A stretch of 64,000 nt of DNA from Nitrosomonas sp. (GTDB lineage Bacteria; Pseudomonadota; Gammaproteobacteria; Burkholderiales; Nitrosomonadaceae). The notes beneath the pieces are model-generated. The model searched no databases. It was not told where the DNA came from and worked only from the letters and a program-made list of their open reading frames with translations. A program made the translations under genes and the position numbers. Shown here piece by piece: positions 9,531 to 18,801 of the stretch (positions within the stretch are counted from its first letter, which is position 1; each line of letters starts with the position of its first letter). Location: the NCBI GenBank assembly GCA_016708955.1, contig JADJES010000001.1, positions 186,001-250,000 on the forward strand, in the 5' to 3' direction.

Positions 9531-10059
9531 AGCCTATGACTTGTCGAGTGACCAGTCTACTCAATTTCAACCGGATTTTGCTTTAATTTGCAGTCATCCC
9601 GCCTATTTCATCGCTTTTTCAGGCGGTGTCGGATTAAGCCCCATCGCTCCCGGCACGATGGGAACACTGGTTGCATTTCCATTGTTTTGGCTACTTAATT
9701 ATTATCTCAATCCAATTTATCTTTTATTATTGATAGACATCATGTTTATTGTAGGCATCTGGGCGTGCGGTCTTAGCGGCAAGGCTTTAGGTGATCCGGA
9801 TCACGGCGGCATGGTCTGGGATGAAACCGTGGCATTTCTTCTGGTTCTTTTTTTTACGCCGGCTGGATGGGCGTGGCAGTTAGCCGCATTTATTCTATTT
9901 CGCCTGTTTGATATTGTTAAGCCGCAGCCTATCCGATACTACGACCGCAATCTGGAAGGCGGTTTTGGCGTCATGTTTGATGACATGGTGGCGGCGTTTT
10001 TTACGTTACTTTGTTTAGCCGGGTGGAAAGCCTGGGTGTTATCCGAGGGGTATTTTTAG
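9511..10059 (+). CDS. pgpA: Phosphatidylglycerophosphatase A
   Basis: PgpA dephosphorylates phosphatidylglycerol phosphate in the inner membrane to give phosphatidylglycerol. The protein has FSGGVGLSPIAPGTMGTL, the central DPDHGGMVWDETVAF with the acidic residues expected in the active site, and GGFGVMFDDMVAAF, plus several hydrophobic segments. I place the start at ATG 9511 (MTTSVPKAYD, 182 residues), which overlaps the end of thiL; an upstream ATG at 9472 in the same frame would add 13 residues inside thiL and looks artificial. thiL-pgpA linkage is common in proteobacteria. Confidence 0.93.
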   Translation: MTTSVPKAYDLSSDQSTQFQPDFALICSHPAYFIAFSGGVGLSPIAPGTMGTLVAFPLFWLLNYYLNPIYLLLLIDIMFIVGIWACGLSGKALGDPDHGGMVWDETVAFLLVLFFTPAGWAWQLAAFILFRLFDIVKPQPIRYYDRNLEGGFGVMFDDMVAAFFTLLCLAGWKAWVLSEGYF

Positions 10060-10139
10060 CAAAAATTTCTTCAACATTTGGGTTGTGTCTGGATAACCTA
10101 ACCTGGTTAGCTTGCCTATTCATAAATTTGTACTTCAGT

Positions 10140-10886
10140 CTTGTGCGAAAGGAAGACATTCGCCAGCAAGCTCAAAAGGAGACTGGAATCAATACCGAAT
10201 TTTATCCTGGTGGGGATACTGAAGTATTGCTGAAAGCTTCGACTGATCCTGGCAGCTTCGATATCTATGAGTAGTGGTTGGATAGCATCAAGATATTATT
10301 ATGGATGGCAAATGCTATTCAGCCAATCGATATCAAAAAGCTGAAGTATTGGGATGAGATCAACGGCTTAAGTAAGACTGGGCGATTGACTGATCAGGCG
10401 TTGATTGGTCTTGGCGATGCACCCCAAAAATATTGCACTAACAGCCTGATGGTTCGCTCGGTCCTACGGTTTCCAACCACATCAGTTTTCTGCCTGATGT
10501 AAATAACACTAATTCATATGGCTACAATGCTGCAATCATCCTCAAGGGAATTCCCTATGAAACGGAAAGCTGGGGGGGTTATTGGATGAGCGATATCATG
10601 ACAAAGTAGCCATCGTCAATGCACCTGCAATTGGGATTTTGACCTTGCGCTGGCTGCTCAAGCGCAAGATCTGATGACCTTTAAAGATATGGGCGATAAC
10701 ATGAGTTGCGCAGAAATCGACTTATTGTTCGAAATTGTCATCGCAAAGAAACGGCAAGGACATTTCCGTGGAATCTGGATATCCGTGCCGCATTCAGTCG
10801 AATTGATGGCATCGGAACAGATTGCTCTTGCCAGCATGTTTTCACCGGCAGTGAGTAAACTAAGTGGTATGGGTCAGACTCATTGA
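10140..10886 (+). pseudogene. Decayed polyamine-type ABC transporter substrate-binding protein
   Basis: Pieces in shifting frames read as one extracellular solute-binding protein of the spermidine/putrescine class. 10156-10274 gives EDIRQQAQKETG, YPGGDTEVLLKAS and FDIYE; 10278-10440 continues with SIKILLWMANAIQPIDIKKLKYWDEI; around 10480-10570 it reads FLPDVNNT and YETESWGGYW; 10674-10880 gives DLMTFKDMG, GHFRGIWISVPHSVELMAS and SMFSPAVSKL. The fragments are in the right order, but the frame breaks at least three times and there is a stop at 10272. The signal peptide and the last third are missing. It is a dead relic that fills the gap between pgpA and the DUF6502 gene. Confidence 0.7.
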
Positions 10887-11318
10887 TTTGACCTAAAGCA
10901 GTATCAATAGATTTTTGCGCAAAACATGTGAAATAATCCCACTCAAATAGATGGTGTGATTTTTTCCCGCACTATGTTAGAATTTTTTAATTAATATTAA
11001 TGCTGTAAATTAACCAGTGAATAATTTTTATGCACGCTGTCCGTCCAATTAATTCAACTTTCCCCCCTACGCTTGTTAATGCGCTGCGCTGGGTGCTACG
11101 TCCATTAATTAAGTTAATGTTGGCAAAAGGAATTACCTACCCCTTTCTGTCGGAGATGCTTAAAGATTTATTTGTAGACATAGCAGAAAATGAATTCAAG
11201 ATCGGTAAAAAACCTTTGACCGACAGTCATTTGAGCTTACTCACTGGTATTCATCGCAAAGATATCAAGCGATTACGCCATGGCCCCGACTCCGAAACCG
11301 AAACTATTCCACAAAACA

Positions 11319-12670
11319 GGTTCATCCGGCAAGTGCGTACTTGTTAGTCAGAAATGCATGTTGAAATAAAGTGAATTAAAGGTTGAAATTATCTCTGATT
11401 TTCAACGAAGAGGTTTTTCAACATGTCGACCAGTTTGCTGTATCACGCCTTTGGTATAGTTGGTTATTTTTATCAAAGCACTTGTTTTATTGCGGGTGTC
11501 ATAGTTGTTGCAATACAAGCGGATCATTGGCGATTGAGATGTCCGGTATGTAAAAGCCGCGAGATACATTGCCGGGGAAAGTTGGTTAGACGCTTCAGGA
11601 CAGTACCGGTAGGTCAAAAAGCAGTCTATATCGACCTTCCAGTTCAGCGGGTAGAATGCACCCGATGCCAAGCAGTTCGTCAGGTAAAGATACAGTTTGC
11701 TGATGAGCACAAGCGCTATACACGTTCTTTCGAAAGATTGGTTTTGGATCTCTCTAGGCACATGACCATCCAGGCAGTAGCACGCCATCTTGGAGTGAGC
11801 TGGGATCTGGTTAAGGGAATACAGAAGGACAATCTGAATAAACGTTATCGGTTGCCGAAATTGGCCAAGATAAAACGCATTGCGCTGGATGAAATATACC
11901 AAGGCAAGAAGCTGGGTTATTTAACGATAGTTCTGGATCTTCAACGTGGGGCAGTGATTTTTGTTGGCAATGGGAAAGGTGCCGATGCACTGATTCCGTT
12001 TTGGAAGCGTTTGAAACGATCGGGTGCACGGATTGAAGCGGTTGCGACCGACATGGGGCCAGCATACATCAGTGCGGTGCGGGCTAATATCCCAGATGCA
12101 ACGCTAGTGTTCGATCACTTCCATATTATTAAGCTGTTCAACGAAAAGTTGACAAAACTGCGTCGTGATCTGCAACGAGAAGCAGAAAATGGGTTGGGCA
12201 AACCCGTTTTGAAGGGCATTCGCTGGCTGTTGCTGAAGAACCCTGACAACCTGGATGACAAGCGCAATGAACGTCAACGTCTGGACGAAGCATTAAAGCT
12301 CAATGAGCCCTTGGCAACGGCCTATTACATGAAAGAAGAGTTACGCAATATCTGGCATCAACCGGATAAACTCTCAGCTCAAAATGCATTGGATGAATGG
12401 GTAAAAAAAGCCGCTGCTTCGGATGTCAACATGCTCAAGCAATTCTCTAAAACTATTGCAGCACACCGCTCAGGTATCCTGGCTTATTTCGATTTTAATG
12501 GTTTATCAACCGGGCCGTTGGAAGGTACCAACAACAAGATAAAAACTTTGCACAAAATGGCCTATGGTTTCAGAGATGTCGAGTTCTTTAAACTCAAAAT
12601 TATGGCGCTGCATGAAACCAATTATGTCCTTGTCGGTTAAACCCAAAAGTACGCACTTGCCGGATGAACC
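11319..12670 (+). mobile_element. ISL3 family insertion sequence, apparently complete
   Basis: This 1352-base element has perfect 24-base terminal inverted repeats, starting GGTTCATCCGGCAAGTGCG at 11319 and mirrored at 12647-12670. It is flanked by an exact 8-base target duplication, ACAAAACA, at 11311-11318 and 12671-12678, which is the length typical of ISL3. One intact transposase gene fills it. Perfect ends and duplication indicate a recent insertion. Confidence 0.95.
11423..12640 (+). CDS. ISL3 family transposase
   Basis: A 405-residue intact DDE transposase. The N-terminus has a zinc-finger-like pair CPVCKSR and CTRCQAVR (about residues 40-83), then a helix-turn-helix region (MTIQAVARHLGVSWDLVKGIQ) and the catalytic domain with LDEIYQGKKLGYLTIV, ATDMGPAYISAV and VFDHFHIIKLFNE. 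The C-terminus holds STGPLEGTNNKIKTLHKMAYG, carrying the last acidic residue (E). Start is ATG 11423, 104 bases inside the left inverted repeat. It is very probably active. Confidence 0.95.
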   Translation: MSTSLLYHAFGIVGYFYQSTCFIAGVIVVAIQADHWRLRCPVCKSREIHCRGKLVRRFRTVPVGQKAVYIDLPVQRVECTRCQAVRQVKIQFADEHKRYTRSFERLVLDLSRHMTIQAVARHLGVSWDLVKGIQKDNLNKRYRLPKLAKIKRIALDEIYQGKKLGYLTIVLDLQRGAVIFVGNGKGADALIPFWKRLKRSGARIEAVATDMGPAYISAVRANIPDATLVFDHFHIIKLFNEKLTKLRRDLQREAENGLGKPVLKGIRWLLLKNPDNLDDKRNERQRLDEALKLNEPLATAYYMKEELRNIWHQPDKLSAQNALDEWVKKAAASDVNMLKQFSKTIAAHRSGILAYFDFNGLSTGPLEGTNNKIKTLHKMAYGFRDVEFFKLKIMALHETNYVLVG

Positions 12671-13304
12671 ACAAAACATTTCACTGGGAGCTCGGCTCGT
12701 CAGTCTCTGGACAAGTGATGCACGGTACCTGGACGAAAACAATCAACCCAAACCATTGCCAAGGTTTATGAAAGAGGGGGGGGATATTTCTTTTGAAGGA
12801 TTGGTCGCCAGTGTGAGCTGTGATATTCGCTCGCGCGTCGTGCTTGATGAATGGTTAAGACTCGGCGTTGCTCATTTTAATGACGAAAATCGTGTGTGTC
12901 TCAATACCTCCGCATTTATTCCTGCCCATGGCTTTGATGAAAAGGTCTATTACTTTGGTCACAATTTGCATGATCATGCGGCAGCAGCCACCAGTAATCT
13001 ACTGGGTGAAAATCAACCATTCCTGGAACGGAGTGCTTATTATGATGGCTTGAGCGTGGATTCCGTCAAACTACTTGCCGAGCAGTCAGAACGCTTGGGG
13101 ATGAAATCCTTGCTTGCCATCAATAAATCGGCTATGGATCTGGAAAAAAATGATGCTTTGAAAAGCAGCTCACGTTATCGCATGACGTTTGGTATTTATT
13201 ATTATAGTGAACCGGTGGAGCCTGAAATGCCTTCTGATATAAAAGAAAATCCGCATAACTAAGTTATATAAAGGATATTTGTAAATCTGGATAAAAAAAT
13301 TTCA

Positions 13305-14597
13305 TTGACGGCGATATATCGTAGTAGTTTACCTATATTAAGTTTCATCGCGCTGACATTCGTATGCTCAGTAAGTGCGTTCGCAAAAAATTATTGCGAT
13401 AACGATACTTCAACGATTAATCCTGTAATCCTTGCAAACTCTGGTATCGGTGGTACGGGTACAACTCAATCTGGCATTGGTGGCACGGGGTTTCGCGATG
13501 GCGAAACTAGCGGTGTCGGTAATCTGGAAGGTGGAATAGGCGGAACTGGAATTGTCGTAAGTGACGGTGGCATCGGTGGCACAGGAATTATCGGCATCAT
13601 CACTGGATTTGCAAGTATTTGTGTCAATGGTATAGAACTCCACTATGGCAACAATACACTTGTTTCGGTAGATGGGCGTCTATCTACAATCCGCGATCTT
13701 GCCGTGGGCCAGGTAATTGCCGCACGCTCACTTGAAACAGGTCATCAGCTCACAGCACAAAGCATTGCGATAATCCATGCTGCTGTTGGACCGATCAGTC
13801 GCGTTAATACTGAAATGAGAGAAATGCACCTTTTAGGTCAAATCATACAAGTTGATCCATCCAGAGATCACGGTAATTTTTCAAACCTGGAAACCGGTGA
13901 CTGGGTGCAAGTCAGTGGTCATAGACTTTCGAATGGTACGATTGTCGCATCACGTATTGAAATAATCCTGCCACTTGCGGAAGCCAGATTAAATGGCCAT
14001 GTGACCCAAATTGATGCGCAGGGCTTTGAAGTCAATGGTACGCGTATCAATCATGACGCTAATTTACTTCCAGTTGGCATAGCCCAAGGTATGGAAGTAC
14101 TGGTTGCGGGTCATTGGGATGGCGTCAGCCTGGATGCGCGACATATCCAGACAGAGCCTACTCGACTAAGTATTGGGAATGTGGAACATATAGTAATCGA
14201 AGGATATGTCCATGCAACCACAGATAAGGAATTAAATTTGAGTGACCGGATTATCATACTGGATCCGAGTACTCAGATTGCTGGCGATGCAACGGGTGAT
14301 CTCAAACTGGATCAACTTATCCAAATCAGTGGCCGGCTCGATGCGGATCAGCGCATTAGTGCTGAACGCATTGAACTGGTGCAAGAATTGCCAGTGCAAA
14401 TTCAGGAAATGTATGAGAGGAGCCAAATGGATGGCGGCAACAATGCTAATAGAGATAGCTCAGACAATGAGTCGGATGTTAAATCTTCTCTAAGAAACGA
14501 AAATATTCTAAGCCATGACAGTGGATATACAGACGGTAGTTCTCATTCGAATGACACACCAATTTCATCTAAAGATGAGGAAAGACAGATAATTTAG
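13305..14597 (+). CDS. DUF5666 domain exported protein with GIGGTG repeats
   Basis: A 430-residue exported protein of unknown function. It has a signal peptide (about residues 1-28, ending SAFAKN), then a glycine-rich segment with four GIGGTG units between residues about 47 and 98, then several small beta-domains of the DUF5666 type (GQVIAARSLETG, LRNGTIVASRIE-like and GRLDADQRISAERIEL strands), and an acidic, serine-rich tail. The start is uncertain: TTG at 13305 lacks a ribosome binding site, while an in-frame CTG at 13287 follows AAGGAT and would add six residues with a better positive N-terminus. The gene lies 42 bases after the DUF6502 gene and is probably its operon partner, now separated from the promoter by the ISL3 insertion. 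Confidence 0.75.
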   Translation: MTAIYRSSLPILSFIALTFVCSVSAFAKNYCDNDTSTINPVILANSGIGGTGTTQSGIGGTGFRDGETSGVGNLEGGIGGTGIVVSDGGIGGTGIIGIITGFASICVNGIELHYGNNTLVSVDGRLSTIRDLAVGQVIAARSLETGHQLTAQSIAIIHAAVGPISRVNTEMREMHLLGQIIQVDPSRDHGNFSNLETGDWVQVSGHRLSNGTIVASRIEIILPLAEARLNGHVTQIDAQGFEVNGTRINHDANLLPVGIAQGMEVLVAGHWDGVSLDARHIQTEPTRLSIGNVEHIVIEGYVHATTDKELNLSDRIIILDPSTQIAGDATGDLKLDQLIQISGRLDADQRISAERIELVQELPVQIQEMYERSQMDGGNNANRDSSDNESDVKSSLRNENILSHDSGYTDGSSHSNDTPISSKDEERQII

Positions 14598-15120
14598 GCT
14601 CTGTATGAGGAGCGAAAAACGGAGGAGCTATACGACGGCCGAGTCAAATTCCTCTGACATTGTCTTTGATATCACATCGCGTTTAAAAATCCCGACAGCC
14701 AGTATTAACCAGAATCTGGTAAGCAGACAGGTCGATTATGCTGCTCAGGGGGGGGGTTAAAACGGTGTCCAAATTCAGATTTAATGCCACTTTTGGCTAT
14801 CGGATACTGGGTAATCCATCCGGCATTATTTTCATAACGTCTTGTACGGTGCCGCGGGAATGGGTTGCCGATCGTCGTCGGATTCAACAATCGGGACAAG
14901 CTTCAATGTAGGACAATCACCGCTGAGACTGCAAGACAACGGAGATCTTACGTTCTATCTATCACACCGGGTCAGTGATAGATTCCGTATAGCTGTTTGT
15001 ATTCCGAATATCGGCAACACTTCTTTTTATGTTTGGAAAAAGGTAAATCAGATCGCAGGCGATATGTGTAGCTTAGTATGAGTATCGTTGTTTAGGTGTT
15101 TTCGCTCTAACGCACATTGC
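14598..15120 (+). other. Gene-free stretch with coding-like debris
   Basis: No intact gene is visible between the DUF5666 gene and the IS110 remnant. Short plus-frame runs (for example FNATFGYRILGNPSG near 14780, and DNGDLTFYLSHRVSD near 14940) look like pieces of a frameshifted protein, but I cannot assign a family. A run of ten G bases lies at about 14749-14758. Confidence 0.3.
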
Positions 15121-15363
15121 AGTAGACGCCACCCCTGATCATGAAAGAAACTTTGAGGTGGGAGGTGGCGGGGAGAGGTCGCACAGATTTTTTGGTGACT
15201 TGATCCCGCACTCTAACGTGACCCGCCGAACTGACTCGAACCCCGGATTGCTTCCATAGAGAGCGCACGTTAAACAGGCCGAAGGCAGATAATTGCCTTC
15301 AGGCATTTTCAGTTCCGGCATCCGCCGCCTTCCATTCACGAGTATAAATTGAATGGAGGAATT

Positions 15364-16559
15364 ATGGAATTGGTCGCGCTTTACAAACGTGTTATTGGAC
15401 TCGATGTGCATCAAGCACAGATTACGGCCTGCGCACTGATCGAAGAATGCGACGGTTTGATACGAATTGAGTAGCGTCAATTTGGTACATTCAAGAAAGA
15501 CCGACGCGCGCTGGCGCAGTGGGTGGTTCAATTGCAGCCTGACGAAGTTGTGATGGAAAGCACCGGCATCTACTGGAAAAGTCCTTACGCGGCATTGGAG
15601 GCGGCAGGCATTCGTGCAAAAGTCGTGAACGCCCGGCATGTCAAAATGTTCCCGGACGCAAAACAGATATCAACGATGCACAATGGCTGGCAACGTTGTC
15701 GCGTGCCGGATTGCTGCGTGCATCGTTTATTCCGCCCGCAAAAATGCGCGAATTGCGTTTGATTGCCCGGCAGCGGCAAAAGCTGACCGGACAGCTTGCA
15801 TCTGAAAAGAATCGTTTACACAAGATTCTCGCCGATGGCGGCATACGCCTGGGTGTCGTGGTCAGCGATGTTCATGGACAATCGGCCCGCGCCATGATCA
15901 AGGCGCTTATCGCAAACAAAATGCCCCAGGAGGTTTTGAAATTCGCATCACGACGGCTCAAAGCCAGCCGTGAAGAATTGTTCGATGCCTTGCAGGGAGA
16001 ATTAACCGAAAGCCACCGCTTCGTGCTCAATGAATTGATGCAGCATATCGAGGAAATCGAACAACGCATCGCTCGGTTTGACCAACGCTTGCTTGCCGGA
16101 CTGGAAAGCGAACACAACTGGCTGGTGTTACTGCAAACCCTGCCCGGTGTCGATCTCATCGGCGCGGCCATGCTGCTGGTAGAAATCGGCAACAATATGG
16201 ATGCCTTTGGCAGCGCGGATCGCCTGTGTTCATGGGTTGGTATCTGTCCAGGCAATAACGAATCAGCAGGTAAGCATAAATCCGGGCGGACACGCAAAGG
16301 CAACGCTTATGTTCGTCGTCTTCTATGTGAATTTGCTCACGCTGCCAGCCGAACCACTTCTGCTTTTAAAGCAAAGTTCAGCTCACTCATCGTGCGCCGT
16401 GGATACAAGCGCGCCATTGTGGCACTGGGACACAAAATATTACGCACCATCTTCTTCATGTTCAAGCGGCGCGAACATTACCGGGACAGCGCCACTGACT
16501 ATGAGAAACTTTCGGTTCAGCGTAATGCTGTCTCGCGTCAATTATCTTGGCCGCTTTGA
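15364..16559 (+). pseudogene. IS110 family transposase, broken
   Basis: The gene starts at ATG 15364 behind a GGAGG site and reads ALYKRVIGLDVHQAQITAC, the DEDD N-terminus of IS110 transposases. An in-frame TAG at 15472 and a one-base loss in the A-run at 15643-15646 break it. After the shift the frame continues from before 15696 to 16559 with RELRLIARQRQKLTGQLASE and the transposase_20 region LLQTLPGVDLIGAAMLLVEIG, SADRLCSWVGICPGNNES and GNAYVRRLLCEFAHAA. The stop at 16557-16559 overlaps the left end of the IS21 element, so the natural C-terminus may have been altered by that insertion. Confidence 0.88.
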
Positions 16560-16596
16560 CGACAATTATGATGGCCGGTTGAGTTTGTTGACTACT

Positions 16597-17334
16597 TCAT
16601 GATTTTTTCTGGTTTTTCCTCCTATAACTTTCACTGTCGATTTCGATGATGGTTGCGTGATGGATGATGCGGTCGATGGCGGCAACGGTCATCATGGTGT
16701 CAGGGAAGATTTGATCCCACTGGCTAAAAGGCTGATTTGACGTGATGATGAGACTTCCGCTTTCATAGCGATGTGCAATGAAGTCAAACAATACTTGTGT
16801 TTCCGAATCGGTCTTTTTGACATAGCCGATATCATCAACGATCAGTACACGGTATTTATCCAGCCGCGTCATGGCGGACATCAAGTCCAGTTCTTTCTTG
16901 GCTTGCTGCAGGAGTTGAACGAGTGCGGTAGCTGATATCCATTTGACGCGGATGCCTTGTTCAATCAAATGCAATCCCAATGCTGCGGCCACATGTGATT
17001 TGCCGACACCGGATGGGCCGATCAGCAACACATTGTCTGCCTGGCTCGCCCACTGGGTATTGTCGCGCAGTGCGATGATTTTTTTCTGAGCGGCTTGAGG
17101 CAGTTCGGGCAACGCCAGAGTGGCAAAGCTTTTGCCGCGCGGCAGTTTGGCTTCATGCGTCCAGTTGCTGATTCTGCTTTGGAAACGCTGAGCGACTTCC
17201 TGTTCGCACAGGGCGGCAAGATATTGGCTGTAGCCCCAGGCGTGTTCTGCGGCTTGATCCTGGAAGTGCCGGTAATGCTGGCCAAAGGCAGGGAGTCTGA
17301 GTTCCTTGAGCATCAGTGGGAGCGATTCAGACAT
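16597..17334 (-). CDS. istB: IS21 helper ATPase IstB
   Basis: IstB is the AAA+ ATPase that assists the IstA transposase in target selection. From the ATG at 17334 (MSESLPLMLKELRLPAF) to 16597 it has 245 residues, the usual size. The Walker A motif LLIGPSGVGKSHVAAALG and Walker B VLIVDDIGYV are present, followed by the sensor region SLIITSNQPFSQWDQIF. The same frame is open upstream to 18339 because of frameshifts in istA; that longer frame is an artefact and should not be read as one protein. A GGAGG ribosome binding site precedes ATG 17334. Confidence 0.88.
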   Translation of the reverse strand: MSESLPLMLKELRLPAFGQHYRHFQDQAAEHAWGYSQYLAALCEQEVAQRFQSRISNWTHEAKLPRGKSFATLALPELPQAAQKKIIALRDNTQWASQADNVLLIGPSGVGKSHVAAALGLHLIEQGIRVKWISATALVQLLQQAKKELDLMSAMTRLDKYRVLIVDDIGYVKKTDSETQVLFDFIAHRYESGSLIITSNQPFSQWDQIFPDTMMTVAAIDRIIHHATIIEIDSESYRRKNQKKS

Positions 17335-18801
17335 GAGCTGCCTCCTTGTGTTACCAGTTTCCGCTGAGTAGTTGATCGTAGGTATCCGCAGTGTGTTGTT
17401 TGATTGGGATGTCCGGCTGTGGCGCATGCTGCCGCAGAAATCGCTTTTGCAGTGTTTGCAGTTCAGGTAGCGGATTTTGTTGCAACAATTCAGCAGCCAA
17501 CTGGCTCTCGCAATCATAGTCGTAGGCAAAACGCAGTACCGATACCATCCATTTGCAAGCGAGTCCGGGATCAAATTGTTGTTGTACCCGCGCCCACAGC
17601 TGATGATACTGTGGCGTTGGCAACAGATCATCACGCAGTCGGGAAAGCGAAAGGCTTGTGGCTTTGCCGCCAATGCATGAATCACATGACGGTAATCGAT
17701 GCGCCGGGCGCGTCCTTCCGGCGTTTTCGGATACGCACGCGGTAATGTAATGACCGGTGTCTGCCCGGCAAAGCATTCTAAGCGATCGTGGTAGAGATGA
17801 ACGCGGATGTTCTCACCAATGAGTCTGGATGGCACGCTGTAGAGTCCCCGTTTGACCGCTATGGTGCTGCTTGTGGTCACTTTGACGGTCAGTTCGCTGA
17901 AGTCCATGAAGCGGTAGCGTGGCAGTGGCTGGAGATGCGATTGCTCTTCCGCCAATCGCCCCCTGCAGCGCTTATTGAGCTTATCGACGATCCGTTCAAG
18001 AAAACGGCGGTAGGCGCCCACACTTTCGAAATCCGCAGATCCTCGTAATTTGATCGCCTGCTCGATCCGATGCTTGAGCGAACCATGGGCATTTTCTACG
18101 GCGCCGTTTTCATGGCTGATGCCCAGGTTATTGACCGTAGGCTTCATGCCATAGTGTTGACACAGCGCCGCATAAGATTGCGTGAGTTCTTGTTTTTGGC
18201 TCGCATTGACGTATGCGGCACTCAGGCTGTCAGTGCGATGTTCCTTGGGCGCGCCGCCGAGTTTATGCAAGGCGGTCTGCAATCCATCGGCCAATGCACT
18301 ATAACTTTCCCGCCCCGGATGATATGAACAGCACGCCAATGACTATAAGCCAGACGAAACTGATACAGCAGGTGATCAAATGGCTCGCCTGCGATCGTAA
18401 TTGCCGTGCGCGGCCGGGTAAAATCGGACAACCCCTGGTGCCCGGCAGGCACCGACTGGCAAAACATGACAGCCTTACCGGGACCTTGCGTTGCGCGCCA
18501 GTGTTTTACACGGCGCTGCAAGCTTCTGAGCAACTTCTCCGGGTATTGACCGGGATATCGGTCATCCAAGTGCTCCCAAAGCGTAGTCCCGGTCAGTTCA
18601 GGTTCCAGTACAGCAATGGAACCAACTCGGTCTCCCAAACCAACGCAAAAGGATCCTGGCGCGTGCGCCACTGCCGTTGCGATTTCTCCACCCGCACACC
18701 CTTCTCAATCCTGCGGCCACTGCGGATACTTACCCCGCTTTCGCAGCCGCTGTCTCCTGACCATGCCCTATCTGACGATTCTTCATATAAATAGTGTCAG
18801 C

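Larger units (their letters stand above)
11030..13262 (+). pseudogene. DUF6502 family gene interrupted by an ISL3 element
   Basis: The 5' part (11030-11318) encodes PTLVNALRWVLRPLIKLMLAKGITYPFLSEML and LTDSHLSLLTGIHRKDIKRLRHG read in pieces, a helix-turn-helix-like N-terminus typical of DUF6502. The 3' part (12679-13262) encodes the remainder (SLWTSDARYLDENNQPKPLP, then a C-terminal domain ending in IKENPHN). Removing the element and one copy of the 8-base duplication joins codon 97 in frame as PQN-ISLG and gives a 290-residue protein without stops. The gene was therefore intact until the insertion. The family is of unknown function and usually precedes a DUF5666 gene, as it does here. Confidence 0.85.

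Noticed and set aside
16597..18339. A single 580-residue protein combining IstA and IstB
   Set aside because: The long open frame results from frameshifts in istA. The stretch between the DDE region and the istB start has no coding character, and istB has its own start and ribosome binding site.
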